64,000 nucleotides of DNA from Zonotrichia leucophrys gambelii (GCF_028769735.1 NC_088173.1:21702038-21766037); one strand, 5' to 3'; counted from the first letter of the stretch, positions 13,641-27,153 are shown. Notes: generated from the letters alone by a model not told the origin. Made by a program: numbers and translations.

Positions 13641-16304
13641 TGTCAGCTGGGAACAGGAGCAAAGAATAGACATTTCTTTCAAATATGGAAATAAAAAATC
13701 TGTGCCCAACTCAATGTGATTAGAAACTATTATTTACATTATAGGACTCCTGTGTATAACTAATAGATATCAAATTGAGAGCCACAGACTTCTCCACAGA
13801 CTTTTCCAATAATTCAAAATTTTTTTCTCAAGATGTCTATGGGCTGTGAGTTTTCTGCATTTCTGTTTCAACACTTCAGATATACAAGATTAGCCTACCA
13901 TTAGTATGTCTGATGTATAATTGCTTTCTTGTACAATGTGCTTAAGATGATGTCAACATTCATTTGAAAAAGAAAAAACCTTAAATATCTTTATTTAGTC
14001 CTATCTCTCTCTACTGCAGATGGCAACAGAGAAACAAACGCATTCCATACCTACCTTCATTCCACATAAATATTTATAAAAATTGCTTTATTACAATAAC
14101 TGACACAGTTATTAAAATCAGTTCTGCAAAAATTAGATTTTTACAAGATTGGTCCATATGAGCAATTTAGTTTAACTTTCCTCAGCTGTTACCTTGGGAT
14201 GTATTAGTGGAATGCATTAGTGTCAGTGTGAGTAAATTAGAAATGGAAGATGCAGTTATTTATATAGAATGATGATATTGATTGGGCTAAATGTGTACTT
14301 TCTCACTGATAATACTCATCAGACTTGTATTGTGGGTGATGTTCCCTGTGGTCTAATATTATTCAAAAGTTACTCATTCATGGAATGAGTATAGATGAAT
14401 ATACAGATAAATATATAGAATATATAGATGAAACTTCACCTAGGAAAAAATTCTGCCTATCCACTAAATTCTGAAGTGTTCTTGGTTAGAACTGTTGCAG
14501 AACTAAGCTTAATTCTAATTCTAGTCTACTATTCTATTACTAATAAGCAAAAAATGTCAACGTTTTAGAATTCCTAGAGCCAGTGGAGAGACTTCTTGTC
14601 TCTCAATATATCTCAGGATATATTTCTGACATTGCTTTACAGTTGTCTACTGTTCAATAATATACAAAAATTTCCTCAAAAGTCGTTAGAACCTTTCCTC
14701 AAAAGTCATTAGAATCAAATCCTATTCTACAGATGCTATCTCTTTTAAAATTGCCACTTTACCAGTGGACTGACTAGCATATATTATATGTGATCATGGA
14801 ATCATATAATGTAGAATAAAGCTAAAAAATAATGTCTTATTATGAGTAAAAAAGCAATTATATTTTAAGGTAGGAGGAGCATCCACTGTGATTTCTATTT
14901 TTGTGAATTTCATTGCACTATTTGATTATGCTTTCTTAAAATAAAATGGCAAAAAATTTGAAAATAATGGGGTAAAAATTATCGTGGTCTGAGCTTTTCA
15001 TGCTGTGTTGAATTTGTCCAGAGCTTTGGTATATAAGAGAACTGTTTTGTTGATAAACCAATATTGGGCAATCAAGAAGAGGTGAGTGCATGTCCGGGCT
15101 AATCCTTGTAAATTTGTGTGACAGGAAAAATCAGAAGATCATTCTGAACTATGTACTGCATACATACAAGGCAATGGTCTTCTGTTGAAATACAACAAGA
15201 AAAAAATTCAGACTTTATTTACCCATCCAAATTTCTAGTGAGCTCAACAGCATCTCTTGGAGGCCATTTTTGGGGCAAATTAAAAGAGGATCAGTAAAGA
15301 AAATAGTGGATTTTTATGAGGTCCACAAAATCATCACATAACAAATGTTAATAGTTCTAATAAAGCATTATTATACCTGCCCTACACTACACTATGGTTT
15401 TGCCCTACTGCCAAAAAAAATAAACTGAAAGGTTCCTTGAGAAAAGGAACAGAAAAAATCTGAGAGTTGCAAAGATAGATGAAAGTTAAAGGTTACTAAA
15501 AAAAAGTGACTAAACCCATAACCAGGATAACTTTCCATAGAGTAACCTAGCTTATAATTACAGGGAATATGATGGTTTAATGTTCTCCACATTAAACATT
15601 AAAGTTAAGCTGAATAGCCAGATGAAACAATCCCAAATCCTGAGATGGGCTTTGGATTCATATTACTTCAATTCTGAGATTGAAAACATTATTATTGTAG
15701 CTTTTTCTGTTTCAGAGAGGTCTAAACTCAGTGTGACAGAAAATACTTGATCTTCTCTCAGGCACAGCTGTACTAGTAGGATAGAAAGGTAAGTCAGGTC
15801 TCTTGCAGAGAAGAATTGCTTCTTTTAAATAAATGATACAGAAGATTGAATAGACTGTCAACAACATGCTAATCACCTTCAATTCTCCTGCCTGTAACTG
15901 TTCCCCACAGGCCATAAAAGATATTCTGATTTGACTTTTAGATACTTGGCCATCTGTTTCCTGAACATCTCGTATTAATTGTCTGAAGGAATAGAAATTT
16001 GGCAAGCACATGTGGTTTAACCTGTCCATTCATTCACATGACATGCATCATTAGCAGTACATTGTCTATCGTCCACAGTTGTCTCTCTCTTTAACAAGTC
16101 CGAAGTAATTAGGTCTGGGCAACATGAATCCTGTCACACCAGGAAAGTCAGCTGCTAATGCTGTCTCATATTTAGGCAATCTGTCTGTCAAATGATTACT
16201 CACAACAGAAAGGGACAGAATTAGTGTGAGCGGTGTCTCTCTTGACAATGAAACTACACACAGTATCTTATGTGCCAGTTATGTTTTTCCTTGCATAGGA
16301 AGGA
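13641..16304. other. AT-rich noncoding DNA
   Basis: Mostly unique AT-rich sequence. It holds the 23-bp tandem pair near 14671-14713 and a TATAGA-rich patch around 14385-14425. The reverse-strand frame of 105 codons at 15712-16029 carries no recognisable domain and its composition is not gene-like to my eye. Confidence 0.55.
14671..14713. repeat. Tandem duplication of about 23 bp
   Basis: The string tttcctcaaaagtcgttaga is followed at once by tttcctcaaaagtcattaga, one mismatch in about 20 bases. It is a simple local duplication. Confidence 0.8.
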
Positions 16305-16353
16305 AAGTCCTTGAAGTCCTGAAGTCCTTGAATTCCTTGAATCTTGAAGTCCT
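16305..16353. repeat. Short tandem repeat, unit about 9 bp
   Basis: About five imperfect copies of 'agtccttga' (agtccttga, agtcctga, agtccttga, attccttga, atcttga, agtcctg). It overlaps two chance frames, at 16226-16420 and 16344-16634. Confidence 0.8.
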
Positions 16354-16575
16354 GTGGTCTTCAAGAAAGCTTGGGTTTAAAATGGAGAATAAACCCCATT
16401 GTTGCCATTGGTGTAGTTAGCTTGGAGTTCTGCAGTCATTGTTTTCATATCCTGGATGTTACTGCCATAGCAATAATCGTTAGCAAGCTCTTGTTATTCC
16501 CTCTGACTGTTTCAGGTGAGTTTGATGCTGCTCTTAGATATAACACACAAAACCACACTGAAATGAGCACCCTTA

Positions 16576-16700
16576 GAATACAGAATACTATGAATTGGAG
16601 GGAACCCACAAAGATCATCCAGTCTAACTCTTAAATGAATGGGATCAAACCAACAACCTTGGCATTATTAGCACCACACTCTAACCAGCTGATATAATCT
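16576..16700 (-). mobile_element. CR1 LINE 3' region
   Basis: The plus strand carries 'agaatactatgaattggag', 'ggaacccacaaagatcatcc' and 'agtctaact', the reverse complement of a CR1 3' end. It continues into 'gggatcaaaccaacaacctt', 'ggcattattagcaccacact' and 'ctaaccagctga', which I associate with an avian CR1 subfamily. The minus-oriented fragment is about 120 bp and ends near 16700. Confidence 0.8.
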
Positions 16701-18079
16701 AAATCACTCAATAGTTTCAGTAGGGAATGTCTCACTTTTACATAAAATTTTTCACTTCTCCAAATAGTTATGGGGACCCCAAAGCTTTATTTATGGGTTG
16801 AACAAAGCATTTCTTTAAATTATTTATTTACCTTCAGAAAGGAAAAAAAAAATGGGGAAAGCTTGAAGCCCTGAAATATCACCATCATAATTGTGTTTGG
16901 TAAAATTTCATGGCATTCACATGAAGGATACGTTAAGGTGTGACAAATTGCATTGTAATTAGGATTTGAACTATATTTATTCTTCTTCTTTGTTTAGATC
17001 AGTGCTACAAAACCTACAAAGTGCTAATGCAAGTAAAACATTCTGCTAACAGACTACTTGTTAGCATTATTAGCAGTGTACCAGATTTCTTGCAGCTAAA
17101 ATAAGACTTATGGAAAAAAAACAGTCAGTTTTTTTCACAAATGTCCTCTGAGAACTGAGGCATAACAATAGAAGGGCAGATCATGAAAAGATTCTGTAAG
17201 ATCATATATTGGTTTAACACTTCAGGAGAAGAGGATTGCATTTATGCTTGTTTTCAATGGACACATGATTAAAATGAGGATCTTTAAAAAGAAAGGGAAG
17301 GCAAAAAAAATTGCAAAATAGAAAAAATAGCAGCCAAGGATAAAATTTGTATATTTAAAACACAGTCACTAACATGCACTGCCGAAGAAAAACAGTGCAA
17401 ATATTATGTCTCCTTTTTTAATGTTTATTTATGAATGAACGTCTTAAAAGTATTTTCTGCAATTTATTTAATTTTTTACAGTTTGAGGGCAGATTTTTTT
17501 AAAATGCATTAAAAGGACACGTCATAATCTAATCTCATAGGTGATAAGATTGTGTAAAAAGTTAGTGGACTTTCTGAATTCCTTGTTAGTATCTGTGTGC
17601 ATTGGCAATAACACAAATTGTGTGTCATTTTTGTCCCTACCTGTGAGCAAGCTGCTACTTGCTTGACTCGAGATCTGATTTTTAAAAGCAGTGTGAAGTG
17701 CTCCACATGAAAAATCCATAACCACTACTAATAATTGATATAGAGGCTTTTGTGAGTGTTCAGCTCAATTTTGATGTGAGAAAATACGTATTGATAGATA
17801 GGTATTTTGAGGAACTTCTTAAAAATTTTATTCAAATATTTATTCTAATAGCATATTCTACCAAAGGTTAGTATTTACTTTTGTACATCTATATTCATAC
17901 TATTTGTGTACATCATATTCTCCATAATGTTATGTTGTATTATTTTTAAATACTTAACATTTTGAAATAAGGACTCAACACTGATCAAGTATCCCTGAAG
18001 TACTTTTCAACCACTCTTCTCAAAGTTTTTAATCGTACTGGATTTTTTTTTCCCCTCTGGTTTCTCTTCCTTACCCCTC
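16701..18079. other. AT-rich noncoding DNA
   Basis: No repeat family, RNA gene or exon recognised. Two overlapping reverse frames of 65 and 67 codons at about 17509-17725 look like chance. Confidence 0.55.
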
Positions 18080-18410
18080 TTCCTGTGTGAGCTGGGATGA
18101 GCTTCAAAGAAGATTTTTTGAGGGATTGAACAATAGTTCTGTGTTACTCCAGGTGTACCTGGCACCTTTTAATTGAGTAGAAATAGATCTCTGGTGGTAC
18201 AGAGAGGAAGGCAGGCTTGTTCTGAGCCAACCTTTCTCTTTTATCTTCTTTAAAGCTCCTTCTGCAGGCAGCGGCGTTGAAGCCAAGGTAGCAAACTGTG
18301 CTTCATGGGTGAAAATAGTCCTGAACACTTGGGCCAACAAAAGCTGCCAGGATTTCACAGCATCTGAAGGCACTGTCCATGCTGGGTTCCCAAAAACCAC
18401 AGTGTGGTAC
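18080..18410. other. GC-richer block with 98-codon reverse frame
   Basis: This block stands out from its AT-rich flanks and includes a CpG-containing string, gcagcggcgttgaagcc, near 18270. On the minus strand a frame of 98 codons spans 18104-18400, beginning MVFGNPAWTVPSDAVK. I recognise no domain. There is no upstream promoter evidence, and no intron-exon structure can be shown. It may be unique conserved noncoding DNA, an RNA exon or a decayed repeat. I would not call it a gene without transcript support. Confidence 0.25.
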
Positions 18411-20499
18411 CTTCACGAGAGATCTCTTCACCATGGCAGAACCTATATTCCCATTTAAGAAAAAAAAAAAAATCTAAATTTAGAGATGGAATTTGAGGAT
18501 AAAAATTCTGAATTTTTATACATTTTGTAAGTAGTTACTGGAGAAAAGCATATGCTTTAATTAAAGAGTGTTTTCTTTCCTTTCCACATCTTTTGATGGA
18601 GTTCTTAAAAAAAAATCTTAAAAATTATTATTAGTAACAGGCAATACTGTACTAAAGGAGTCACAATGCAGATCAGGAATATTTGCATCTCCTTCAGAAA
18701 TACAGCTGTTTGGGAATTTTCTGAACTTTTATTTTATTTTCATATTCTTGAATCTTCTTCCATAAAAATATAGAAATTTTTAAAATTATATTTTTCATCC
18801 CTTCTGACATGGATGAGCTGGAATTCACTGAATGGCACCTCTAGTCTCAGCAAATGAGATCTAGAAAGAAGTACAGTAGGAAAAGAGATTATACTGATTT
18901 CATGGCTGTAGTCTCCATACAAATGGTTGCACTTTTTGTTGGTGACTTACAAATTCTAATCCTCTATAGCTTTCAATTTAAGAGTGTTCCAGCATAAAAG
19001 AATTCAAGATGACCTTTGAATTCAGGATGATCCTCTAAAAAACTAAATAAATTGTAGAAAAAACTTTTAAGACGCTCATTAAAGAACTCATTCAAGAACT
19101 GTAAACAAAGCCAAAACACATCAGAAATACTTATTTTACCAAGCTAATTGGTAACCTTTTATAAGCACATAACTAAATTATTTTTTTCCCTGTAGCCACA
19201 TGACTAGAATTCCATAGAAGCCCAACAGGAGCACTGAGGTTAAAGTGCAGTATATGTGCAGCATATGCATGTGTGTTTGGAATTGGTATGTATTTTTCCA
19301 TCTGGTGCTATCTTATAATGTTACTTCATAAAGATAATAGAGTAAATTGCAATTTTTAAGACATTCTAAAAGCCCCCACATTTTCTATCATTTTAGAGAT
19401 GGAAGCTAGTTTAAATAGTAATTGAAGTTTTCTCTTCAAGTTATGTATAGGCACTCATTCAGCATTTCCAAGTTCACTTTGGAAAATACCAAAAGCACTT
19501 GAGGTTATGAGCCTTATATAGAAGAATCAGTATTAAATATTTGAGAAAAGTACTGTCGTGCTAAAAAACCCAAAAAAAACCCTGTTGTTTCACTATGTTT
19601 AAAAAAGAATATGATTTTTTATTTCCTTTCAGGAAAATATAGCAAATATTAAAGATTATAATTTTAGGGAAAAAAAAGGAGAAACTATAATTTAAATGGC
19701 ATTTATAAGATGGTTTCTTTTTTTCTTTTTTTGAAAAGAGATTGCTCACTTTGTTCTTGAAAAGTATTAAGAGCAGCTATCCTTATGGTTAGGTGAAGGA
19801 ATATATAAAAAAATCCATCTCAAGGTAAAAATAAGAAAGAAGCTATAGGAAAAAGGCTTTAAAGGCTACCTTTGATTTTATTTTAGCATCAATTTCTTTC
19901 TCATTCTTGTTCTGAACTTCAGGGTTTAGATCAAATGTAGAAATCCCTCTAGTATCTTCCATGCAAATTAAAGCACTTAACAACAGATTGCTTTTTTGTA
20001 TTACTCACATACACAAATCTGGGATAATAAATCTGAAGCAAGCTCGTAATCTCTGGATCAGAAGCATGATATCAGTAAAAAATAGGTTTAAAATTATAAG
20101 AAGGAGGAAAAACCGCTTTACAGTTGCTTGCTCACTGTGATATGTGTGATATAGTATTTGTATCAAACGTTTTTAGTTGCTATAACAAATTTAAAATTAC
20201 AATTGTATCAAGAAAGTTTTGCTGGTTTTGAGTTCATTAAATAACCATTATTTTGGTAAGTCTTACAATTATTTGTGTCGGCTTGTTTCTACTTAAGTGG
20301 ATAGATTTTTAGGCTTTGAGGTCTCTAATACTATTTATGAGATATTTGAATTATGTATTTCTCTCTTTCACTAATTTGCTACTGTTTGTTATCTGTTGGG
20401 TAGCTTATAGAAACCTTGAACGAATAGTGCAGTTTGATGGAGTTTGGTTTTAAACCTCACTATCTAAAACATAAAGGAATTTAGTAAGAGAAAAAGCTT
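18411..20499. other. AT-rich noncoding DNA
   Basis: Unique-looking AT-rich sequence with an A run of about 13 near 18459-18471 and T-rich patches near 19660-19740. Open frames are at most 62 codons. Nothing recognised. Confidence 0.55.
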
Positions 20500-20965
20500 T
20501 AAAATTAGGCTGCCTACACTCCACTCCAGTGGAGAAAGGCTGATAACAGACAGGATATCTGACTAGTTGCTGTTCAAAATGGGCAAAAACAGCAACCAGT
20601 GACCAGAGGAGCAATAATGTGCATTCTGCACACGACCCAGGAGCAAACTTCAAGGCAGACCACCTGGCAAGCTGGAGAAGTCTTGGTTAATGGGGATGCC
20701 AGGGGTCTTGGAGCTGCTGAGCTGGAGAACTGGACACATCTGGGAAGAGTTTTTCCCCAGAGAGTCCCAAGACTGCGTGATTACTCAGGCAGCTCCTGTT
20801 TTTGGTGGGTGCCTGTGCCAATCCTATTCTGTCTGTTTACAAGCAGCAGTGTCTGCAGAGACCTTGTGTGTGCCCATAAGGGGATAGTGTTCAGCTTCAT
20901 TGCTGGTGAGGCCTGGAAATGGGCCTGGAGCAGAACCTCTCAGTCAGCTCTAGAGGGAATGGATT
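20500..20965. other. GC-richer block, unclassified
   Basis: About 465 bp markedly richer in G+C than the surroundings. A 122-codon plus-strand frame (20599-20967) overlaps a 65-codon plus-strand frame at 20690-20887 in another phase. The longer frame has a hydrophobic stretch around CFWWVPVPILFCLF but no family I recognise. The block resembles decayed LTR or noncoding exon sequence rather than a coding exon. I cannot assign it to a repeat family or find target-site duplications. Confidence 0.3.
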
Positions 20966-21084
20966 AATCCACTGGGTTTAGTTGTATATTATATGTATAT
21001 TAAATAATCTAAGTTTACCTACTAATCTTAATATTTCAAAAGGTAAGATCTGTAATTGTTTTCTCCCTGGAGCAATTTTCAGTC

Positions 21085-21085
21085 T

Positions 21086-21125
<40 letters not shown>
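21085..21125. repeat. Long poly-T tract
   Basis: About 40 bases, all T except for C interruptions near 21094 and 21096. It is the longest homopolymer in the window. A G/T-rich segment follows (gggtgtgtgtagg... ggggggtgg). Reverse frames through it encode only polylysine-rich peptides and are artefacts. Confidence 0.9.
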
Positions 21126-21128
<3 letters not shown>

Positions 21129-24100
21129 AAGGGTGTGTGTAGGTAAGGATGTGGAGTTTTGTGTACCCTGAGGGGGGTGGCATTTTTTTGTTTGTTTTTT
21201 CTCACTATCACTAGCTTGGATCATATTTGGAGTGGTGGTAAGAAAGGGAAGTTATTTGAAGGTGTTAAATATGGAGGTGCAGGTATCTGTTTTGTTATCT
21301 CAGTGAAAAAATCATGTTATGGTTAGGCTCAGTACAAATCTTGATTGTCAGGAAATGACCTGAGATATCCTGACTCATCTCTCTGTAGGTCATGTTTTGG
21401 CTGGCTTTGATGTTCAGAGAGTCCAGCCTGCGAACCTGGACTGAACTTTTGCCTTCAGAGAAGATATTCTCTTTCAGGATTCCTTTACTTCAATAATTCA
21501 TGGTTCACACATTACTGTGTCATGTCTTATACCACAAGTCTGAGGTGCAATTTTGTTCCCATGAAAAGCTGCAGACCAAAGCACTTTCTTCCATGACCGT
21601 TATAAAGATAAAATACTGCAGGGTGGGTTATCAAGCTATTGAAAGGATTAAATGAGGTTAGAAATATCTTCAGGGGTTTACTCTGTACAGGAAAAACACT
21701 TTTGTGAAGAAAAAGGACTAACAAGTTGTATCACCTAAAAGAGAGCAGCTTCATTTCTGAGTCTCTTGAGGCTATCATAGAACCTTACTGGGGCAAAACA
21801 ACAGAGAACAAAATATTATTGATTTAGATTTAAAGGGAAGCATAACATTTGAAAATACTTTATATCAATTTATTGCAACTGTTACTACCAAAAAATTTGT
21901 CAGGAGAAATATTTTGTATTACACTGATATTTTCGTCTGCTGTTTTTACTTTTTTATAACATTGTTATTTTCGTAGTATTTGGCTAGATAAACAAAATGT
22001 GTTTTACACTATTTTTTTGTTAAACATTTTTTTCAAGAGATTTGCAAAGTGATTTCAAGACACAAGGAGAAAACGCTCCAATTCCCTTTAGCTATTAATC
22101 CTCAAATGCAGAAATTCACCAAGCAGCACTCAGGTAAAAAATGTTGACCTAACAAGATGTACTGTCCTGTGATCTTGCAGTTTTAAGCTTTACTTAATAA
22201 TTTGCCCTGTCTTCAAGTCCAGTACATCACTTCATTTTTCAACAACAACGTTTCTTGTACATCTCAAAGTGTTTATGTCTAATACCCCTCAGAAGTCCAG
22301 AATTTTTTTGATTTCATAATTTTCCAAATTCAGTATATTCAAATATTGCTGCCTATGAAAGTGTGCAGTCCTAAGCAATTCTTTCTCATGGTCATGTAAT
22401 CCCTTCTTCATTCAAAAAATGCTTTATGCAGATATCACAATAGCATTTTACACATGGAAAATTGTTATTGATTTCAGAGATTTTTGCCTTAATATTTAAG
22501 AAAAATTAAAATTTCATGGCTGACAACCTTTTTTTTTTACCTCCTGCTATGCCTTGTCTTAATCAAAATTATAATACACTATGGGTTGCCACACTATCTT
22601 GCAGCATATCCCTTTAGTTGAAAAGAACTCTCTTAAAAGATGATAGCTGTCTTAACATCTCGATTCTCTGTGACTTTTAAAATAAGTGAAGTTTAACTCC
22701 TGTCAGTGGTGATCTTTCTCAGGGCTTAAATTTGTATATGGAGCTTTATAAGTGCTTCCTGAACTGCGGAGTTTTTTAATTATTGAAGAAGATATTAAGT
22801 CAAAATGGAAATTGATCACAAAATGAAAATTGAATTTTAGTGGAGGCAATTAAAATGAACATAGAAGAGCCTCTGTATAGGAATAATTAGACAATTACAG
22901 GGAATATCATAGATGAACAATCCAAGTGACAAAAAACATCATGTAAAAATGTCAGTAATAATCAGATATCAGTGTAAGTTTATAGAATCTTCTATTATTT
23001 CCACACTGCCTTCCTTACTGTTGCCTGGGACACGATGCCATGTAACAGAGGGTCAAAAATGTTTTGCGTACTCAGCCCTCAATGATCAGGAAGGACTTTT
23101 GTCTCCCCAAAGTTTAGTAAAGAGAGACCATCTCTGCAATCACAGACAGCCCAGCCAGTATATTTTGGGGTCAATAAGAACACTTAAGAGAAATAATATT
23201 ACCTGAAATATTTTTTTTTCATAAATGAAGGTACTTTAGAATAGGGAAGAACTAATGAGCTGTAAGAGGTCTGAAATTACCAGTCATATCTCACTGATGA
23301 TGTGATGGGTTGTGGTTCAACTAAACCAAGATGCTATTGAAATAATAACAGTAAGTGTAATTGAAAATCAGTGGTGAAAGACAAAAGCTAAGAAGAAATT
23401 TTGCCTAGAGTAAAAATTCTTTTCTACAGCAATGGTTCTCAAACAGGTGTGGTGGCAGTTTGACACCATGCAAGCTGATACACCAGGCAGTCTTGACATG
23501 CCTTATAGCCTTGGTTCTGTTGTTTCTCATTGCTGTGTCCCCTAAGGCAGCTAAAAATGCTTTCCTGCTATCACTTTTTTATGTAAACAGGTGCTTTAAT
23601 GGCTACTGATGACAACTGAGTTGGAAGAATCCATAAGAAGTTTTCTATTTGCCATTTATTCTATGTTGCTGCTAAATACATCTGCTCCTGCTGCTCTAAG
23701 TTAGCTTTTTTGTGTTATGCTGATTGCAGGTTCATCTTGAAAGGCTTGAGAAGCCAAGTCCTGCTTCATGTGTGGTTTTTTTGTCTTTTAGACTTTGTGA
23801 GAATAATCACTTTGACTCATTTCTATGAATTGTTAGTGAACAAACTGCATTACAATGTGCCAGTAGAGACTTTACTTACAAAAGGAGGAAAAAGGTAGTT
23901 AAGTAATCAGCATGTATTCATTGTGCTTTGCCCTCTATGCTTCAGGCACTCCAAAATAACAGTATACTGCAGGAATTCTCTCTCTTTTCAGTGTCTCTGA
24001 TAATTACCAACAAGTTTCATACAGTAAATTTGTATGTCTGAAATATTGGAAGGATTTATTATTGCCTGAAACGTTGCTGATGGATATAATGGGTATCTAA

Positions 24101-25507
24101 CATATAGTAGCAGCATTTTCTTATAATTTATTATTCTCTCTCTCTTTTTTTTCCATCTAATTTCTCCAGTCTAATAGTTTCTCATATTACTACAAAGCCT
24201 TGGGACATTTTACTAGAGCAAAATAATAGCTGCTGGAGACAGGAAAACAGGTTGGCTTGCTTATATTTGCATTCAAGGGAAGGAAGGCAGGAGCAGTACT
24301 TTTCCTAGTGCTTTCATTGAAGCGTGTTAATTAAATATTGCAATTTATATAATTTCTTCTGGTTTCCTTAAAAGATTGTTTCAAGGTTAAGTATTTTGTA
24401 CTATTGTGTTGCTTATGTTCTTTAATTTTATTTCTTCCTTTTCTCCTCTCTTGAGACCTTGTCAATCTTCCTACACCATGGACCTCTTAATCTGTTCTTT
24501 TTCCTTAAGCAGAAATGCATTTAGTTCCTTCAGAAACATTTATTTTTCTAAGAAGTTATTTTCTAATTTCTATTTTATCTGAGGTATATGTCTTCCTGTT
24601 TCAGTTTCCAAAGTAGCTTCCATATGTTGGTTTAATGTGATTTTTAGAATTCTCTTTGAACTGCCAATGACTTATTGTCCAAGCAATAATAGGACTGTAC
24701 ATGGGATCCCTGCCATGCCACGTATGCAATTACTGTCACAATATTCACCTTATATAAAAATCTAAGAAATTTTCTATTCAACAAAAGAAGCTCATTGCCA
24801 GATCCATTACAAGTCTCTCTAAGTGTCTTCTTTCTGTTAAATAGCTATTTATATTAGTTCTGTATAGTGGATCAATTCTTAGAGCATTGTAGAATTCATG
24901 AGTAATGGAGTAGGCCTTCTGAAAAGATAATTTATTCAGGTTTTAGAGGGAGTATAGTATGTTTCTTGGTATTTAAGATATTGTAGAATAAAAGTAACAA
25001 TAAATATTAGGAAGTTAGCACAGAATATTTTTAGAGGCCATTACATTTTTCTGGTGATGTAATCACAAAACCTTTCTTTCACTAAATACACTGGAACTGT
25101 AATTTCTGAGTCTGATTGTTAGAGGTTCAAATCAAGTATTTCTTTTAAGCTTATTGTTCTCTATAACCTTGTTTACCTAATTGTTATTTCTTACAGGATA
25201 TTCAAAACCCTGATAAATACTTCTACCATTTATAACCTGATGTTACAGATGTATTCAAACTTTTTATCAGATCACTTAATGACAGCTCTACATTACATGA
25301 AAATTATCTCTTAATTACAGTGTTTTTCTTCACTTTTTGATACAAGCCAGGCAGTGTGGACCTCTGCACCTGCCTCGCTTCAAGTACTATTCAGTTCCAC
25401 TGATTTTGTTGCATTTTCCTCATATTAGGCAAGAGTTATTTTCTTAATAGGATGAGTTTACTTGCATTTAAAAAATAATTAAATGAATGTGTTTTGACAA
25501 GATAATT
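21126..25507. other. AT-rich noncoding DNA
   Basis: Over 4 kb without a recognised exon or family. The 97-codon frame at 22913-23206 and the 62-codon frame at 23710-23898 have no visible domain. A short string near 23432 (atggttctcaaac) resembles one end of hAT-type transposons, but no partner terminus was found. Confidence 0.5.
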
Positions 25508-25508
25508 G

Positions 25509-25535
25509 TAGATCCCTTCCAACTGAACGATTCTG
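25509..25535 (+). mobile_element. CR1 LINE 3' tail fragment
   Basis: Only the extreme 3' block survives or was ever inserted: 'tagatcccttccaactgaac' then 'gattctg'. Orientation is plus. At under 30 bp this rests on motif similarity alone. Confidence 0.55.
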
Positions 25536-25540
25536 CTTTA

Positions 25541-27150
25541 TTATAAATAAATAAACTGGTTCCCTAGAATTTTACAGAAATACTTATGTCTGGTTCGATA
25601 CTGGTTCCTGGAAAAATCTCTTTTTTTAAGACCATTTTAAAGGAATAAGGTCCTTAGGCCAAGATTCAGGCTGAGAGTTTGAAAAAAATCTCTTGCGGAT
25701 TTTCTGTGAGTTTAAGCCCTATGCTTTGGATAGCCTTATGCTTTTTGGAAGAGACCTTTCATGATAACCATGGTAGTCTGTGAGTAAAAATTAAAAACTC
25801 TCTCCTAATGATTCTCTTCCTCTTCATATACCCACAGGTATTAAAGTGAAAGAGAAAATTATCTTCTTTTAAATTCATAATGACAAGGAGACATCTAATG
25901 CCATGGAGTAATGTATATAAAAGGTTAATCTTGGTCCAGAAATGCAAGCAGCATAGCAAAAGCAATGGCTGGTTACTTCAAGCATTTCTGTTACTTCAGA
26001 AACGTTTTGTAATTTTCATTTTCTTGCAGCACTCAGTAGACAAGGCAGCAATTTTCTGTCTTTGTTAAAGTAGCTAAAAATACTTCATGGTGAACCACAG
26101 AATAATTAATCATCCTGCAGGATTTGGAGTTTTCAAAGGCCTATTTCTGAATTACTAATCCATTCCTGAAAGGGTTTTCTGTCGTTTTTTCCCTCTCATG
26201 AGCTTGGTTCTTAGTACCCCAAGTCTGCTCATAAAAAAAATAGAATGCTTTTCTTAATCTTGGCATTTACTCTTTCAAATCCTTTTATACAAGTATTTTT
26301 CAATTAGTTTGCATTTTGAATTAATGTTTGGCACAGAATCTGGGTTTTTTCAGGTCACTTTGCATCAAAATAAATAGCATCAAATGTTCTTTTCAATTTT
26401 TTTTTTGAAGGCTTGAAGTCAGATACAGATAAGGGTCATCAATGTAAATTTATATTTTTCTATTGATATCACTGTGTGTTCACCCAGGCCTTTAGATATT
26501 CTTTTCTTCTAGATTTTTGTATTGCAATTTTAATTCTTAGATTTCCTCGAAACTAGCAGTGACTGGGATATTGTCATTTACTTTACTTTATTTGGCACTT
26601 TCAACTGTGTGGTGGGTATAGTTGTTAGTAAAATAACATAAGACTCAAATGAAATTAGTTTGAACTAAACAAGGAAGACCTCAATAATTAGTGCTACATG
26701 ATTTTAGCAAAAATGATCCAACACACTGCAGTTCTTTGTGGCATCCCCTGTTTGTTTGCTGAGTGGCACTGGAGTGAATGGATGCTGTCTCATGACTTTA
26801 GATCAGCTTGCTATTTTCTGACCTTTGTGATAAGAAGGAGAACAACTTTATTTCTGCATTTTATATCCTCAGCATACCCAACTTCTATCCATTCAGTATT
26901 CACTGGAAGTGTTCACCAGCTGATACATTTGCTATAAAATGTACAATGTGGTAACATTCACCAAAAGAAAATCTCTGATCTCTTCACTCTGTAATGGGTT
27001 GTTTTGCCCAAATATAATTTTTTTTCTATGTAAAAGCAATTCCATTCTTTACAGCTGAGAAGAAAAAACCAAAACATCTCTGACATTGCTGTAGTCTGTG
27101 AGCTCCAAACCCAAATGGAACTCAAAGTGTAGCTGGAGACAACGGAGGAT
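25541..27150. other. AT-rich noncoding DNA
   Basis: Nothing recognised. A TATA-like string, tatataaaagg, lies at about 25914-25924 with no associated coding or exon signal. Frames of 62-79 codons appear to be chance. Confidence 0.5.
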
Positions 27151-27153
27151 CAG

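Noticed and set aside
14790..14830. Possible CR1 tail in minus orientation (atcatggaatcatataatg)
   Set aside because: Only an AT-rich 'gaatcata' string matches and the diagnostic 'ggttggaa..gacc' block is missing.
17018..17045. Short resemblance to a miR-17-type seed (aaagtgct)
   Set aside because: Only the seed-like octamer matches; the surrounding bases do not form the needed hairpin by eye.
21085..21230. Poly-T tract as the poly-A tail of a minus-strand processed retrocopy
   Set aside because: The sequence to its right has no recognisable transcript homology, and bird CR1 machinery rarely makes poly-A retrocopies. A simple homopolymer is more likely.
23427..23460. Possible terminus of an old hAT-type DNA transposon (atggttctcaaac)
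   Set aside because: Only one end of about 13 bp resembles such termini, and no matching inverted terminus or 8-bp duplication was found downstream.
25910..25930. TATA-like promoter (tatataaaagg)
   Set aside because: Such strings are common in AT-rich DNA and no exon, LTR or transcript signal accompanies it.
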